Below, in pieces: positions 25,461-33,074 of a stretch of DNA of 46,530 nt (positions are counted from its first letter, which is position 1; every line of letters begins with the position of its first letter). The notes under the pieces were generated by a model. That model saw only the letters and a list, made by a program, of their open reading frames with translations. It was not told the origin of the DNA and did no database searches. The stretch covers positions 1 to 46,530 of the forward strand of contig JANQOL010000864.1 in assembly GCA_028289675.1 (NCBI GenBank), read 5' to 3'. The position numbers were made by a program, and so were the translations under genes. The stretch comes from Pirellulaceae bacterium (GTDB taxonomy: Bacteria > Planctomycetota > Planctomycetia > Pirellulales > Pirellulaceae).

Positions 25461-26081
25461 ATGCAGCTTTTGGGTAGAAGTGGCCCAATAGGTAACGAGC
25501 CCCATGACGAGGAAGACTACGCCGATTGCCCAAGCGAGGAATCTACCTCGAAAGTTGCTCATCAACGCTATCGCCAGGCAGATCGTACCGATCAATGCAA
25601 ACCACGCTCCCGCCAATGTCCCAATTCCGCCCGCAAAACCATTCTTCTTGACGCCGGGTATTGCGATGGCGATCACGGTCGTTGCCACAAATAGCCCACC
25701 AATTGTCCAGCGACCAAACAGCGCTGGCGCTTGGAAGTGCGGTTCGATAAATGCGTCTGCAAAGTCGAAAACGTCTACGAAATCCTGCGGCCGATCATCT
25801 TCGGACTTGGTAATCAGTCGTTCGTCCGCAAGCGCGAATACGATTTCCCCGATCTTCTCGGTCGAGACGATCCCCCACTCGCTGAGCTGAGCTCGCGCTT
25901 CCGAACCATATTGGCGGATTGACGTATCGTGAATCAGCCAGCAAAGAGATTCTCCGGAGCAATGACCTTGCCTATGAAAAGCAGCGCCATGAAGACAATG
26001 GAGAATCAGACAGATGGCCTCCGGAGCGACATCGAGCCTCTTAGCGACTTCGAGGAGTTTTGGATCGATCTCCAAGGACAC
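25455..26081 (-). CDS. Minf_1886-like domain fused to membrane helices
   Basis: 208 residues from a GTG at 26081 with GGAGAG six bases upstream; a longer frame to 26105 overlaps the attC. Residues 1-120 contain FHRQGHCSGESLCWLIHD, YGSEARAQLSEWGIVST, EKIGEIVFALADERLI and EDFVDVFDFADAF-like segments, matching the Minf_1886 family (small helical proteins of unknown function known in planctomycetes and verrucomicrobia). After it come three or four membrane helices (WTIGGLFVATTVIAIAIPG; TLAGAWFALIGTICLAIALM; LAWAIGVVFLVMGLVTYWA). The usual family proteins are soluble, so this fusion is notable. Confidence 0.8.
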   Translation of the reverse strand: MSLEIDPKLLEVAKRLDVAPEAICLILHCLHGAAFHRQGHCSGESLCWLIHDTSIRQYGSEARAQLSEWGIVSTEKIGEIVFALADERLITKSEDDRPQDFVDVFDFADAFIEPHFQAPALFGRWTIGGLFVATTVIAIAIPGVKKNGFAGGIGTLAGAWFALIGTICLAIALMSNFRGRFLAWAIGVVFLVMGLVTYWATSTQKLHW

Positions 26082-26090
26082 TGCTCTCCT

Positions 26091-26208
26091 GGATAACAGT
26101 AACAATCACCGAGGCGCCGGAGTGATCATGGCTTCAAAGCACGCGCTGTAGGCGAATTCGCGTGTATCTTTTTGTATGATCCCATCGTGGGCGTGATTGT
26201 TGTTGCGT
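26091..26208 (-). repeat. attC site, 118 bp
   Basis: Left box GGATAAC (26091-26097), right side GTTGCGT (26202-26208). Arms AACAATCACCGAGGCGCC and CCCACGATGGGATC / GCGTGATTGTT pair, with GATCAT/ATGATC inside. The left half matches the family sequence AATCACCGAG. Confidence 0.75.
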
Positions 26209-26220
26209 ACCACTTCAGTC

Positions 26221-26964
26221 TTACGGCGCGATGTTGCCGGGCGGTGCCACCACCTCATAGCTGCCGTGTGGACCAGCCACGCGGTACTCGTCGAAATAGA
26301 CAACATTTTGTGACACCTCGTCGACGCTATGATACTGGCCGAACTTCGCGTACGGCCCCAGCGTTTCAGGATACTGCGTGATGATGCCAGACTCTTTCAC
26401 GACTTCGGCACCGTTCTTCCAGATGGTCCAAAACCCCTTAGCTTCCGCAGACCAGCGAGCATGCACCACCCAGTCTGTCCAGCGATTCTTCTCGATAGGC
26501 AGCTTTGCCAAAGTACGGCGTTTTTCGGGCGCATCACTCGTAATCTTCCACTCTCCACTTTTCACGCGGATCGCCAGCACGGGACTTGGGCCGCCTTGCT
26601 GAGTATGCCATTGGAAGATCACCGCATCCGTCTTGGTGGGCGCGGTGAACTCGCTGGGAATGAAGACACTCAAGCCATACCAGTAGTCTTTTTCCATCTG
26701 GATGGCCGTCTTCTTCCGGTCCGTGAACTCCGCGCGCTGACCTCCATGTACTTTGGGGTCACTGGCACGAAGCAATGTCCGGGCCGCGTATTTTCCCGCG
26801 CGCACTGGTGCCGTTACCACGCTTAGTGAATCTGCCTGAGCTTGCTGGGTGTCAAGTTGGGACAGATCGTTGGACTCGAAATCCGCAACCAACAGTAGCT
26901 TGGTCTGAGCGCGCGCGGATGTAGCGACTGCCACGAGACAAAGTGTAAGCAAGACGGCCTTCAT
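26221..26964 (-). CDS. Exported polysaccharide lyase (heparin lyase-like fold)
   Basis: 247 residues from the ATG at 26964. Signal peptide MKAVLLTLCLVAVATSARA. The mature part reads LLLVADFESNDLSQLDTQQ, VRAGKYAARTLLRASDPKVHGGQRAEF, YWYGLSVFIPSEF, VIFQWHTQQGG and HARWSAEAKGFWTIWKNGAEV. This is the jelly-roll layout of the Polysacc_lyase family (PF14099), which includes glucuronan and alginate lyase-like enzymes. His of FQWH and Arg/Lys in the sheet are plausible catalytic residues. It probably cleaves acidic polysaccharide outside the cell. Single-gene cassette. Confidence 0.82.
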   Translation of the reverse strand: MKAVLLTLCLVAVATSARAQTKLLLVADFESNDLSQLDTQQAQADSLSVVTAPVRAGKYAARTLLRASDPKVHGGQRAEFTDRKKTAIQMEKDYWYGLSVFIPSEFTAPTKTDAVIFQWHTQQGGPSPVLAIRVKSGEWKITSDAPEKRRTLAKLPIEKNRWTDWVVHARWSAEAKGFWTIWKNGAEVVKESGIITQYPETLGPYAKFGQYHSVDEVSQNVVYFDEYRVAGPHGSYEVVAPPGNIAP

Positions 26965-26984
26965 GATCGTGGGTGGAATACGGT

Positions 26985-27136
26985 TGGAGTGCTTTAGTTC
27001 GCCTGACGCCACAAAAACCGGGTTGTACCGGCGATGTTCCTGTCAAACTTGGCCCCGCCGGAGCTCGGGTGCATTTATTTACGCGGAGTATGGGAGAGAG
27101 CTCTGTAGCATGCCATCTCTGATCGGATCGTTAGCC
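26985..27136 (-). repeat. Possible attC, poorly conserved
   Basis: GTTAGCC at 27130-27136 fits an R'' box. Inner CCGGCGATG and GCCGG at 27029-27062 form a short stem. The left box is not recognisable, so this is tentative. Confidence 0.4.
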
Positions 27137-27193
27137 TATTCGAAACTGGAGTCCTTCAAAGGCTCAGTATACCAAGTGACGGCCCTGACCCGA

Positions 27194-27628
27194 TTATTCT
27201 GTACCCGACGGAGTGCTACCAGACTGATCGCTACCAGACTGTGGAGGCTGTCGACGATAGCCGTAGTAGGTGATGACCAAAGCGACAACCAAGAACACGC
27301 CTTCGATTACCATGAAGGATGTTGAGCTGACCTCGGCTGAGGCTTGACGGTATTGCCCGGCGGCAAACATCCGGAACATGCCCAGGATCAGAAAGAGCCA
27401 GCCTGTTACCGTAATCAAGACCGGCCAGTCGCGAACCCACAGATTATGTGCGCGCACAATAGCCAAGCCGGCAACAAACAGAAGCACGCCAGTGAGGTAG
27501 ACAACCGGCGGGATCTGCTCGTCGTAGAGATGAGGCTGAACGAGCGGGAACTCGGCCATCAACGCTACAGCGAGGGAAGGACCGAGTAAGCCAGCTATGT
27601 TTCGAGATTTCGCCTTACTTGCGTCCAT
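27194..27628 (-). CDS. Four-helix membrane protein of unknown function
   Basis: 144 residues. Four membrane helices: RNIAGLLGPSLAVALMAEFP, VVYLTGVLLFVAGLAIVRAH, WPVLITVTGWLFLILGMFRM and FMVIEGVFLVVALVITYYGY. The pattern GLLGP, GLAIVRAHNLWVRDWPVLIT and GWLFLILGMFRMF belongs to a small conserved family of bacterial membrane proteins with no known role. The C-terminus is a short Ser/Gly/Pro tail (SGSDQSGSTPSGTE). It is a single-gene cassette. Confidence 0.75.
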   Translation of the reverse strand: MDASKAKSRNIAGLLGPSLAVALMAEFPLVQPHLYDEQIPPVVYLTGVLLFVAGLAIVRAHNLWVRDWPVLITVTGWLFLILGMFRMFAAGQYRQASAEVSSTSFMVIEGVFLVVALVITYYGYRRQPPQSGSDQSGSTPSGTE

Positions 27629-27639
27629 GATTACGTGCG

Positions 27640-27807
27640 GTTAAACGTCCGCAATCACCATGCCGCGATTGGTGATTGCCCATTGTCAAAACGCCCGACT
27701 TCGCGGCTCGGCGCGTATCCAGTCGCCGGGAGACTTTGCTAGCTCGACTCTGGTGCATAGTTCTGTCTCTCCCAAAGCCAATATGCACCTGCAACGCTTT
27801 GTTCTGC
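27640..27807 (-). repeat. attC site with remains of a second, tandem attC
   Basis: Left box GTTAAAC (27640-27646) and arms CAATCACCATGCCGCG / CGCGGCTCGGCG. Right boxes occur twice: GTTCTGT (27760-27766) and GTTCTGC (27801-27807). Between them TATCCAGTCGCCGGG looks like a second left arm, and GGTGCATA/TATGCACC and GGGAGAC/GTCTCTCCC form further stems. Confidence 0.7.
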
Positions 27808-27810
27808 CGT

Positions 27811-28227
27811 CTATTCGATCCGTGACAGCAGTTCGGGCTCTAGGTCCGGCGATGTAGCTGTCGTCATTGTCATCTCCATTGTGTCGGAGTCGATTAAGCG
27901 AATGGCAGTTTGGCAAGCAACGCCGTTGAAAGGGTGCGACTCGCCGCTGTGCAGGTAGTTCTTTTGAACAAAGGCTACGGTTTCGCCGTCCAATTTGGCA
28001 TCGCTGATGACCATCCGCCACGTATCGTTTTCGGGCGCGGAAAACACGATGCGGTCCTCTGTTCGCGACACGATCAGTGCAACCTCCCCCTCACTTCCCC
28101 ACTTCCCAACCATCTCGGACGTTTCGTCCGTCGCAGCTACACTCGCGGTTCCTGCAGGTGTGTCGGCGGTTCCCGAGCACCCAGCGGCAAGCAGACAAAG
28201 TGTCATTAGCCTTGCAAGGCGAAACAT
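27811..28227 (-). CDS. Small lipoprotein
   Basis: 138 residues from the ATG at 28227 (MFRLARLMTLCLLAAGC); the longer frame to 28293 begins inside an attC. Lipobox LAAGC, so it is probably lipid-anchored. The mature part has MVGKWGSEGEVALIVSRT, RIVFSAPENDTWRMVI and TMEMTMTTATSPD, which looks like a small beta-sheet protein, perhaps lipocalin-like. Function unknown. Its stop is four bases from an attC box. Confidence 0.72.
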   Translation of the reverse strand: MFRLARLMTLCLLAAGCSGTADTPAGTASVAATDETSEMVGKWGSEGEVALIVSRTEDRIVFSAPENDTWRMVISDAKLDGETVAFVQKNYLHSGESHPFNGVACQTAIRLIDSDTMEMTMTTATSPDLEPELLSRIE

Positions 28228-28243
28228 GCAGGAACTCCAAGGG

Positions 28244-28332
28244 GCAGAAAGGTCGCGATAAACCAGGTCGCGGGAGTTAATGGTCCATTTCAACGCCGCC
28301 CGATTCCGCGATCTCGGTTCAGCGCATTCGCA
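28244..28332 (-). repeat. attC site with mutated cores, 89 bp
   Basis: Aligns along its length with the 44152 site: GCAGAAA (28244-28250) in place of GCAGAAC, then GCGATAAACCAGGTCGCGG, and on the right CCGCGATCTCGGTTCAGCGC and ATTCGCA. Both core triplets differ from AAC/GTT, so recombination may be impaired. Confidence 0.65.
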
Positions 28333-28536
28333 CGTCCTCTAGGGGTGCTATTCCGTGCGGGATTTGTCCCCCGTACGAGTCTGGAAACTTTCTGAAATCA
28401 GTTTACCAAATGACCACTCTTGAACGAGCGGTACCAGAAGAGGCTGCAACTTGTTCCACTTTGCTGATCCGCCTGGCGTGAACCGGCATGCCAGGTGATG
28501 CGGGGAGGGCTGTCAATGGTGAAGGTCTTAGCCCGA
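28333..28536. other. Spacer with a small hairpin
   Basis: About 200 bases. A hairpin at 28353-28377 (CGTGCGGG, loop, CCCCCGTACG) could end transcription. No gene seen. Confidence 0.4.
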
Positions 28537-29436
28537 TTATTCAACAGTTGCTGACTTACAAGCATGAACGTGGCGCTCAAACCACTCGATCACTTTCTCA
28601 GGGCGCTCGGTAAGGTCGGCATAGCCAGCAATGCGGCTCTTACCGACATCTGTCCAAACCATTTCCTTCTCGACGGCTAGCGCGTCGAAATACGATCTGA
28701 CGTAATCCATGTCGGCAACGGGGTCGTTCTTGTTTTGAATGACCATCGTCGGCTTGTTGATCAGTTTTACTCGGTCGATCGGCGACTCATCGAAACTTTC
28801 CCCGCCGCGCTTGATGTTGATCCTGTTCGCTCGTTGGATCATGAACTCGGGAACACGCATTGATCGCAGCCAGAGCGAACTATAGAGCGGTTGGACCACA
28901 ACATGAGCCTTGATGTTGTCGACGTGTTCCAATCCGTCGGATCCACCGTGCGCCAAAGTCATGCTCGTGGAACCCATACAAATATCAATCATGCCAATCG
29001 GTGCGTCGGAGTAATCTTGATGCGACGTGATGAATTTCACCGCCGCCTGGACGTCTTTGTACTCTTCCTTTCCGTCGCAGCTGTACTTCGTGCGACCTTT
29101 GTCGCTGGCACCATGGTTGCGCATGTCATATGCCAGCACTGTAAAGTTCAGCTCTGCGAGTGCCTTAATATGCTGCAAAAAGTTGATGTCCGTCGGCCAG
29201 GCGCGAAGCAACCGAGGTTTTTCGGTGTTGGTATAGCCCGCACGACACGCAAAGAGTCCGAAGTGAGTTTGCACAATGACTCGGTCTTGTCCTGGATTTA
29301 CCAGCCATCCTCGCAAGGTAATGCCGTCGGATGCGATGAATTCCACATCGTCATACGTTAAGCCCCAGTTAGCAGGACTGTCGAACAAGGGAGCGCGAGT
29401 TTGAGTTACCAGGTCGGCAATCATCTTGTTTATCAT
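28537..29436 (-). CDS. Alpha/beta hydrolase
   Basis: 299 residues with no signal peptide. Hydrolase-fold landmarks: VEFIASDGITLRGWLVNPGQ, VLAYDMRNHGASDKGRT (oxyanion region), and the nucleophile elbow GMIDICMGSTSMTLAHG, with CMGSTS in place of the usual GxSxG, so Ser after Gly is the likely nucleophile. A catalytic acid is plausible in IQNKNDPVADMDYV. The histidine would be expected near the C-terminus (ERHVHACK). Probably an esterase or peptidase-like enzyme. Single-gene cassette. Confidence 0.8.
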   Translation of the reverse strand: MINKMIADLVTQTRAPLFDSPANWGLTYDDVEFIASDGITLRGWLVNPGQDRVIVQTHFGLFACRAGYTNTEKPRLLRAWPTDINFLQHIKALAELNFTVLAYDMRNHGASDKGRTKYSCDGKEEYKDVQAAVKFITSHQDYSDAPIGMIDICMGSTSMTLAHGGSDGLEHVDNIKAHVVVQPLYSSLWLRSMRVPEFMIQRANRINIKRGGESFDESPIDRVKLINKPTMVIQNKNDPVADMDYVRSYFDALAVEKEMVWTDVGKSRIAGYADLTERPEKVIEWFERHVHACKSATVE

Positions 29437-29473
29437 GACTCTTACTCGACGCGGGACCGTCGGTTCATGCTAT

Positions 29474-29550
29474 AGATAACGTCACGCGTTACCAAGAACG
29501 CGAGAAAACTCTCAATTCCCAAACCGCCCAACTCGCTCACTCCGTTACAT
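29474..29550 (-). repeat. Probable attC, 77 bp
   Basis: Left box AGATAAC (29474-29480), right box GTTACAT (29544-29550), with AACGCGAGA and CTCGCTCACT-type inner arms. Weaker internal pairing than its neighbours. Confidence 0.5.
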
Positions 29551-29636
29551 GCGCTAATTCTCGAATCCCCGGAGCTCATTGGAAGAGCGATAACTCCGGC
29601 GACGCTGATTTGCGCTCCGCAAGTGGATTCGTATTC

Positions 29637-30014
29637 TTACTGCTGTTCGACCTCGAAGTAGTCATCGTCGGCAATGTCCGGGATGCCGACCACCAAGACA
29701 CGCATCTTTCCACACGCACCATGAACCGCATTGGGTGGGATGTGAATGAGCGAACCCTTGGAAACTTGATGTTCGACGCCATCAATAGAGACCGTGCCAC
29801 CGCCATCGAGAACATAGTAGAGCTCGGTAGAACGCTTGTGGAAGTGCATCTTCGCCCCGTCAATGTCGACCGCGTGTGCCCATGCAGCTGGAGACGATGC
29901 AACGTCTTCGTGACTGATGAGTCGATCGCGCCAGCCGCAAGCGCTGCGTTCACGGGAAGCTTGACCTTCGTGCCGAATCAGGATCGGGCCCGAGGGCGTA
30001 ACCATGTCATCCAT
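29637..30014 (-). CDS. Cupin-domain protein
   Basis: 125 residues from the ATG at 30014 (MDDMVTPSGPILIRHEGQ); the longer frame to 30104 runs through an attC. Cupin motif 1 is MHFHKRSTELYYVLDGGG, with the two His and Glu that bind metal. Motif 2 is SLIHIPPNAVHGACG with the third His. A single conserved beta-barrel, so a small cytoplasmic metal enzyme or sugar-binding protein. The substrate cannot be told. Confidence 0.85.
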   Translation of the reverse strand: MDDMVTPSGPILIRHEGQASRERSACGWRDRLISHEDVASSPAAWAHAVDIDGAKMHFHKRSTELYYVLDGGGTVSIDGVEHQVSKGSLIHIPPNAVHGACGKMRVLVVGIPDIADDDYFEVEQQ

Positions 30015-30045
30015 TGAAATGCGTTCCAAGTGTCGTTGTTGGTTG

Positions 30046-30140
30046 CGATAACTTCCGGAAATAGCAAGCGGAGTTGACATTGATCTCGCCGGAAATCGCA
30101 TCAACGTCGCTCCGTCGCACCCGACAGTTCGACGTTATAT
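30046..30140 (-). repeat. attC site, 95 bp, overlapping a coding end
   Basis: Left box CGATAAC (30046-30052), right box GTTATAT (30134-30140). Inner arms GCGGAGTTGACATTG and CAACGTCGCTCCG. The right half encodes the last residues (NVELSGATERR) of the upstream gene. Confidence 0.75.
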
Positions 30141-30562
30141 GGTTTCGCCGGGACTTCCACATTCAGCATGCCTAGCCAATATAGCAGGAACATGGCGAGG
30201 AAAAATGTCAGGCACATGGTCGCGAATAGTCCGACCACATGTAACAGCCAATACCCAACCTCACGGACGCCGCGCGATGCCATCAAGTAGATCAGTGATG
30301 CAATAGGCCAAGCGAAAAAGAACAGCAGCCGCAGAATCGGCAACCGCGATTTCGCAAGCATCCGACAATCGATTTCGAACCAAAGTGTTGCCGAAGTGGC
30401 GAATGCCACCATGTTGGCCATGTAGAGCAGTGCATTATTAACGGCGAAGAGTTGTGCAATGCCCCAAAACGCAGACTGACCGTACAGAGCAAGCACCGCG
30501 TATCGGCGATAGGCCATTCGATCCGCAGCAATTGAATCGAGCGTTGATGATGCTGCGGTCAT
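30101..30562 (-). CDS. Membrane protein of unknown function
   Basis: 153 residues, about four membrane helices (YAVLALYGQSAFWGIAQLFA; LYMANMVAFATSATLWFEID; ILRLLFFFAWPIASLIYLMA; LHVVGLFATMCLTFFLAMFL). Its ATG overlaps the stop of the upstream gene (ATGA), so the two are translationally coupled within one cassette. The final residues (about 11) come from the attC. Short basic loop CRMLAKSRLPILR in the middle. No family recognised. Confidence 0.72.
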   Translation of the reverse strand: MTAASSTLDSIAADRMAYRRYAVLALYGQSAFWGIAQLFAVNNALLYMANMVAFATSATLWFEIDCRMLAKSRLPILRLLFFFAWPIASLIYLMASRGVREVGYWLLHVVGLFATMCLTFFLAMFLLYWLGMLNVEVPAKPYNVELSGATERR

Positions 30563-31116
30563 GGAGTTGCTTCTGTTTCGCAGAAGTTAAGGCTTGCATT
30601 TTCGGCCAAAAAGGACCGTAGAATGCTTGCCATTCCGGTTGCGATTCCCAGTAGCCCACCAATGTAGCTGAAGTTATGCATGGTTCCCGTTCGGCGAAAA
30701 GAAGCAGCATCCGCGATGGCCACCCCGCGAAACGTCCATTCTTCGCTTGGCGATGTCGGGATCACGAGATGCGCAACAAGGAGAGCAGTAAGACCGGTAA
30801 CCAAAGTGGTGAGCACGATCACAAGAAAAGATCGCAGTACTGCCACGATGAAAGATCGGGTATCACGCACAAGGAGGCCGAAAGGGATAACGAAGATACC
30901 AATGACAACACCCATCCACCAAGAAGCCTGCCAACCGACAATGGCTGCTCCAAGTCGGTTTTGAAGCTCGGGCGTAATGCCAAACTGAGCAAACTTGAAC
31001 TTGGTGAAATACTCGTGCGAGACAGAGTACGAAATCTGATTGTGAAGTGCTCCGTACGCTCCGGACAGAAAGCACGCCACTGCGAACAGCACGAAAACGG
31101 CGAAAAGACGTTTCAA
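30559..31116 (-). CDS. Membrane protein with HNQISYSVSHEYFTKFKF motif
   Basis: 185 residues from a TTG at 31116 with AAGGGA six bases upstream; the longer frame to 31167 has no site. Four or five membrane helices. Between the first two lies GALHNQISYSVSHEYFTKF, a motif I recall from a conserved bacterial membrane family without known function. Further helices: GVVIGIFVIPFGLLV, VLRSFLVIVLTTLVTGLTAL. It is followed by an overlapping second membrane protein gene, suggesting the products act together. Confidence 0.72.
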   Translation of the reverse strand: MKRLFAVFVLFAVACFLSGAYGALHNQISYSVSHEYFTKFKFAQFGITPELQNRLGAAIVGWQASWWMGVVIGIFVIPFGLLVRDTRSFIVAVLRSFLVIVLTTLVTGLTALLVAHLVIPTSPSEEWTFRGVAIADAASFRRTGTMHNFSYIGGLLGIATGMASILRSFLAENASLNFCETEATP

Positions 31117-31193
31117 GTTTGTCCCTTCAATTGACAACGCATGGAAATCTATCCGGTGCAGCGACAACTAGCGACGCAACGATTACGTAGGAT

Positions 31194-31333
31194 GCGTAAC
31201 GTTGCGCCAGGGTTTGACGTGCGGCCGTGGGCTTCAGTCAAGGAACGTTGGCGACAAACCAAGTCGCCGCGTTGAATCAGGCTGAAAAAACAGTTCAGGA
31301 CTCCGCGAGTCTCGTCTCATCGATTTGTTATCT
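31194..31333 (-). repeat. Probable attC, 140 bp
   Basis: Left box GCGTAAC (31194-31200), right box GTTATCT (31327-31333) overlapping the stop codon. Inside are GGCGACAAACCAAGTCGCC and ACTCCGCGAGTCTCG hairpins. Longer than most sites here; a second left end near 31242 (GGAACGTTGG) is possible. Confidence 0.5.
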
Positions 31334-31782
31334 TAGGAGCTGCTCTGGTTTTCAAACGCTTGCTGCACTTCTGGTTTGCCAAGCACTACGAATGCCCAAA
31401 TACCGAACGGGATCCCGAGAAGACAACAGGGACCGACACAGGGAATAGCAGCCACCATAGCGGCCATTCGGGATAGCCTGTAGTTTTGGAGCCGTCGCAT
31501 CGCAATCGAACCATAGAGCACAAAGCCCGACGCGGCAATCAAAACGATTCCCCAGGCACTGCGGATAAGTATCTGAGTACGTTTCGGTAAAGACCCGTTC
31601 TGGATTTCATCCAACTGCTGGTCGAGTCCGGTGCTTAGCAAGACGCCATCTACAACGAGCCCCAAAACACCGAGACCTATCGCGATGGAGGAGATGACGA
31701 TCAAGCACAGTGCTGGCGTATTGACGAGATTCTTTGGCGTGGGCTCATTACTCAAGGGTGTTGGATCAAAAGGGTTTGACAT
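31333..31782 (-). CDS. Membrane protein of unknown function
   Basis: 149 residues. A hydrophilic NPF-type N-terminus (MSNPFDPTPLSNEP) is typical of small planctomycete membrane proteins. Four membrane helices follow: ALCLIVISSIAIGLGVLGLV, ILIRSAWGIVLIAASGFVLY, MAAMVAAIPCVGPCCLLGIP and FGIWAFVVLG. The CVGPCC-LLGIPFGIWAF region is seen in a widespread family of unknown role. Single-gene cassette. Confidence 0.75.
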   Translation of the reverse strand: MSNPFDPTPLSNEPTPKNLVNTPALCLIVISSIAIGLGVLGLVVDGVLLSTGLDQQLDEIQNGSLPKRTQILIRSAWGIVLIAASGFVLYGSIAMRRLQNYRLSRMAAMVAAIPCVGPCCLLGIPFGIWAFVVLGKPEVQQAFENQSSS

Positions 31783-31804
31783 TAGTTACCTGCTTCTTGG
31801 TGGG

Positions 31805-31891
31805 GCATAACGGCGGCCACATCCAGTCGCCGCGGTAGGCATTGAAGTAAACAAAGGCGATCGGCGACCTGGGCTCATCGCTTAGTTCGCT
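31805..31891 (-). repeat. attC site, 87 bp
   Basis: Left box GCATAAC (31805-31811), right box GTTCGCT (31885-31891). Inner arms CCAGTCGCCG and CGGCGACCTGG are almost perfect. Confidence 0.8.
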
Positions 31892-31932
31892 CGCGATGAT
31901 GTCTGCATGCAGCCCGAAGTACCCAACAAAAA

Positions 31933-32286
31933 TCAACCGGCCAGCTTGATTATATCGAGGATCTGAAAATCGAGCCAAGTATTGAACAACCCGAACAGAA
32001 CAAGGGCTGATATGGATAGCCAGCCATATCGATTGAAGGCTAGGCCGACCACAGTTGCGACTACACCAAAGAGTATCGGGGAAATGTAACAGTATGCTTC
32101 AAGAGCTTCGATCTTTGGTGACACCGGGACCACCGGAAAGAGCAACGGCAGGATCACGAGAACCGCAACGTTCAGAAAGAGTATCCCAGCCGCGACCGCA
32201 AACGCGTCACGAATGGGATTGGCGTACTTGGCGCGGATCTCCGTCGCCGGTTCTATTTTGCTTGCTTCGTATGGATTCTGACTCAT
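31933..32286 (-). CDS. NPY-motif small membrane protein
   Basis: 117 residues. Starts MSQNPYEASKIEPATE, the NPY-type N-terminal tag common in planctomycete membrane proteins, then about three membrane helices (AFAVAAGILFLNVAVLVILP; ISPILFGVVATVVGLAF; LSISALVLFGLFNTWLDF). No further domain. It starts 22 bases after a 28-residue hydrophobic reading frame, without an attC between them, so the two share a cassette. Confidence 0.75.
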   Translation of the reverse strand: MSQNPYEASKIEPATEIRAKYANPIRDAFAVAAGILFLNVAVLVILPLLFPVVPVSPKIEALEAYCYISPILFGVVATVVGLAFNRYGWLSISALVLFGLFNTWLDFQILDIIKLAG

Positions 32287-32308
32287 GAATCGCGCGCGTT
32301 GCGTATTC

Positions 32309-32395
32309 TTACGATTTCTTTTGCTGCATAACGAACAGTAGCGCTATCGCGAGCGCGACGCCAAGCAGAACGATCCAAGTCGGAATAACAATCAT
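32309..32395 (-). CDS. 28-residue single-span membrane miniprotein
   Basis: ATG at 32395: MIVIPTWIVLLGVALAIALL then FVMQQKKS. One hydrophobic helix of about 20 residues followed by a short basic tail, the typical shape of a small inner-membrane regulatory protein (in, with C-terminal positive charges at the cytoplasmic face). It sits between an attC and the NPY-motif membrane protein gene, fitting the space exactly. No clear ribosome site, so it is not certain. Confidence 0.5.
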   Translation of the reverse strand: MIVIPTWIVLLGVALAIALLFVMQQKKS

Positions 32396-32413
32396 CTTGG
32401 CAAGCAATGGAAA

Positions 32414-32497
32414 ACCTAACTGCTGAAGTCACACCACGAATTGGCGGTACCGATCACCCCGTTTGAATATGGGCTCCGTGCACGGACTTGGTTATCT
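32414..32497 (-). repeat. attC site, 84 bp
   Basis: Left box ACCTAAC (32414-32420) matches the classical RYYYAAC form; right box GTTATCT (32491-32497). Arms GAAGTCACACCACG and CCGTGCACGGACTT pair partly. Confidence 0.7.
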
Positions 32498-32542
32498 GCC
32501 GATTTGGTTGCGTGGGGCGTCTTGTCAGGTACGTCTGAGGAT

Positions 32543-32842
32543 TCAATGATCGGTCTTGGCTTTTCTCGTTCGCATTGTAGTGATCGCGTACGCGGCTATC
32601 AGTCCGATTGTAGCGCCGGCAATTCCTAAGCCCAAGAATGCGTTGGCCCGTATCGTAACATGCTCCAAATATCCACCAGTCGACCCACCACGATCAAAGA
32701 AGATCCCGATAAAGCAGCCAGCAAATCCAAGCAGAAAGGACAATCTACTGCGGTTCATGAATGCCACGACCGCCACCGCTGCTACCACCGGGACGATTCG
32801 CAACGCACTAAAGACGAACTCGGTGTAGGTGTTGTCAATCAT
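32543..32842 (-). CDS. Small membrane protein of unknown function
   Basis: 99 residues, three membrane helices (FSALRIVPVVAAVAVVAFM; LSFLLGFAGCFIGIFFD; AFLGLGIAGATIGLIAAYAI) and a basic tail (MRTRKAKTDH). The loop after helix 2 contains FDRGGSTGGYLEH. No family recognised. Single-gene cassette between a short palindrome and an attC. Confidence 0.7.
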   Translation of the reverse strand: MIDNTYTEFVFSALRIVPVVAAVAVVAFMNRSRLSFLLGFAGCFIGIFFDRGGSTGGYLEHVTIRANAFLGLGIAGATIGLIAAYAITTMRTRKAKTDH

Positions 32843-32860
32843 CTAGCGAACGAATCGAGC

Positions 32861-32896
32861 CAATAACGCGACGACTAACTCGTCTCATCGTTGGAT
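32861..32896 (-). repeat. Short 36-bp palindrome, attC-like
   Basis: Ends AATAAC and GTTGGAT; on the minus strand AACGATGAGACGAGTTAGTC then GTCGCGTTA. The same form and length occur at 39870-39905. Both sit at gene borders where an attC is expected. Confidence 0.6.
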
Positions 32897-32919
32897 GCGG
32901 TAGGTCCAGGGAAAAGTTG

Positions 32920-33002
32920 AACCACGAAGAACGCGAAGCAATCACGCAGTGCGAGAGGTCGTCGAAAGCCATCCTTCGTGATCTTCGTGTCGCTTCGTGG
33001 CT
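32920..33002. repeat. CCACGAAG inverted repeat
   Basis: Left arm AACCACGAAGAACGCGAAGC and right arm CCTTCGTGATCTTCGTGTCG then CTTCGTGG. Runs of CACGAAG-type heptamers are common in noncoding DNA of planctomycetes and some other phyla. A shorter relative lies at 24331-24368. Confidence 0.65.
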
Positions 33003-33074
33003 ACCAAATACCAGCCGAAATCAGTGCTATTGTTGCCTGCGGGTTTGTTCGATTGACGATATGTCCGTTGCAGC

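Noticed and set aside
31766-31978. 70-codon minus-strand frame ending TKKQVTNVKPF
   Set aside because: It is mainly the translation of an attC (AYRGDWMWPPLCPT) overlapping two real genes.
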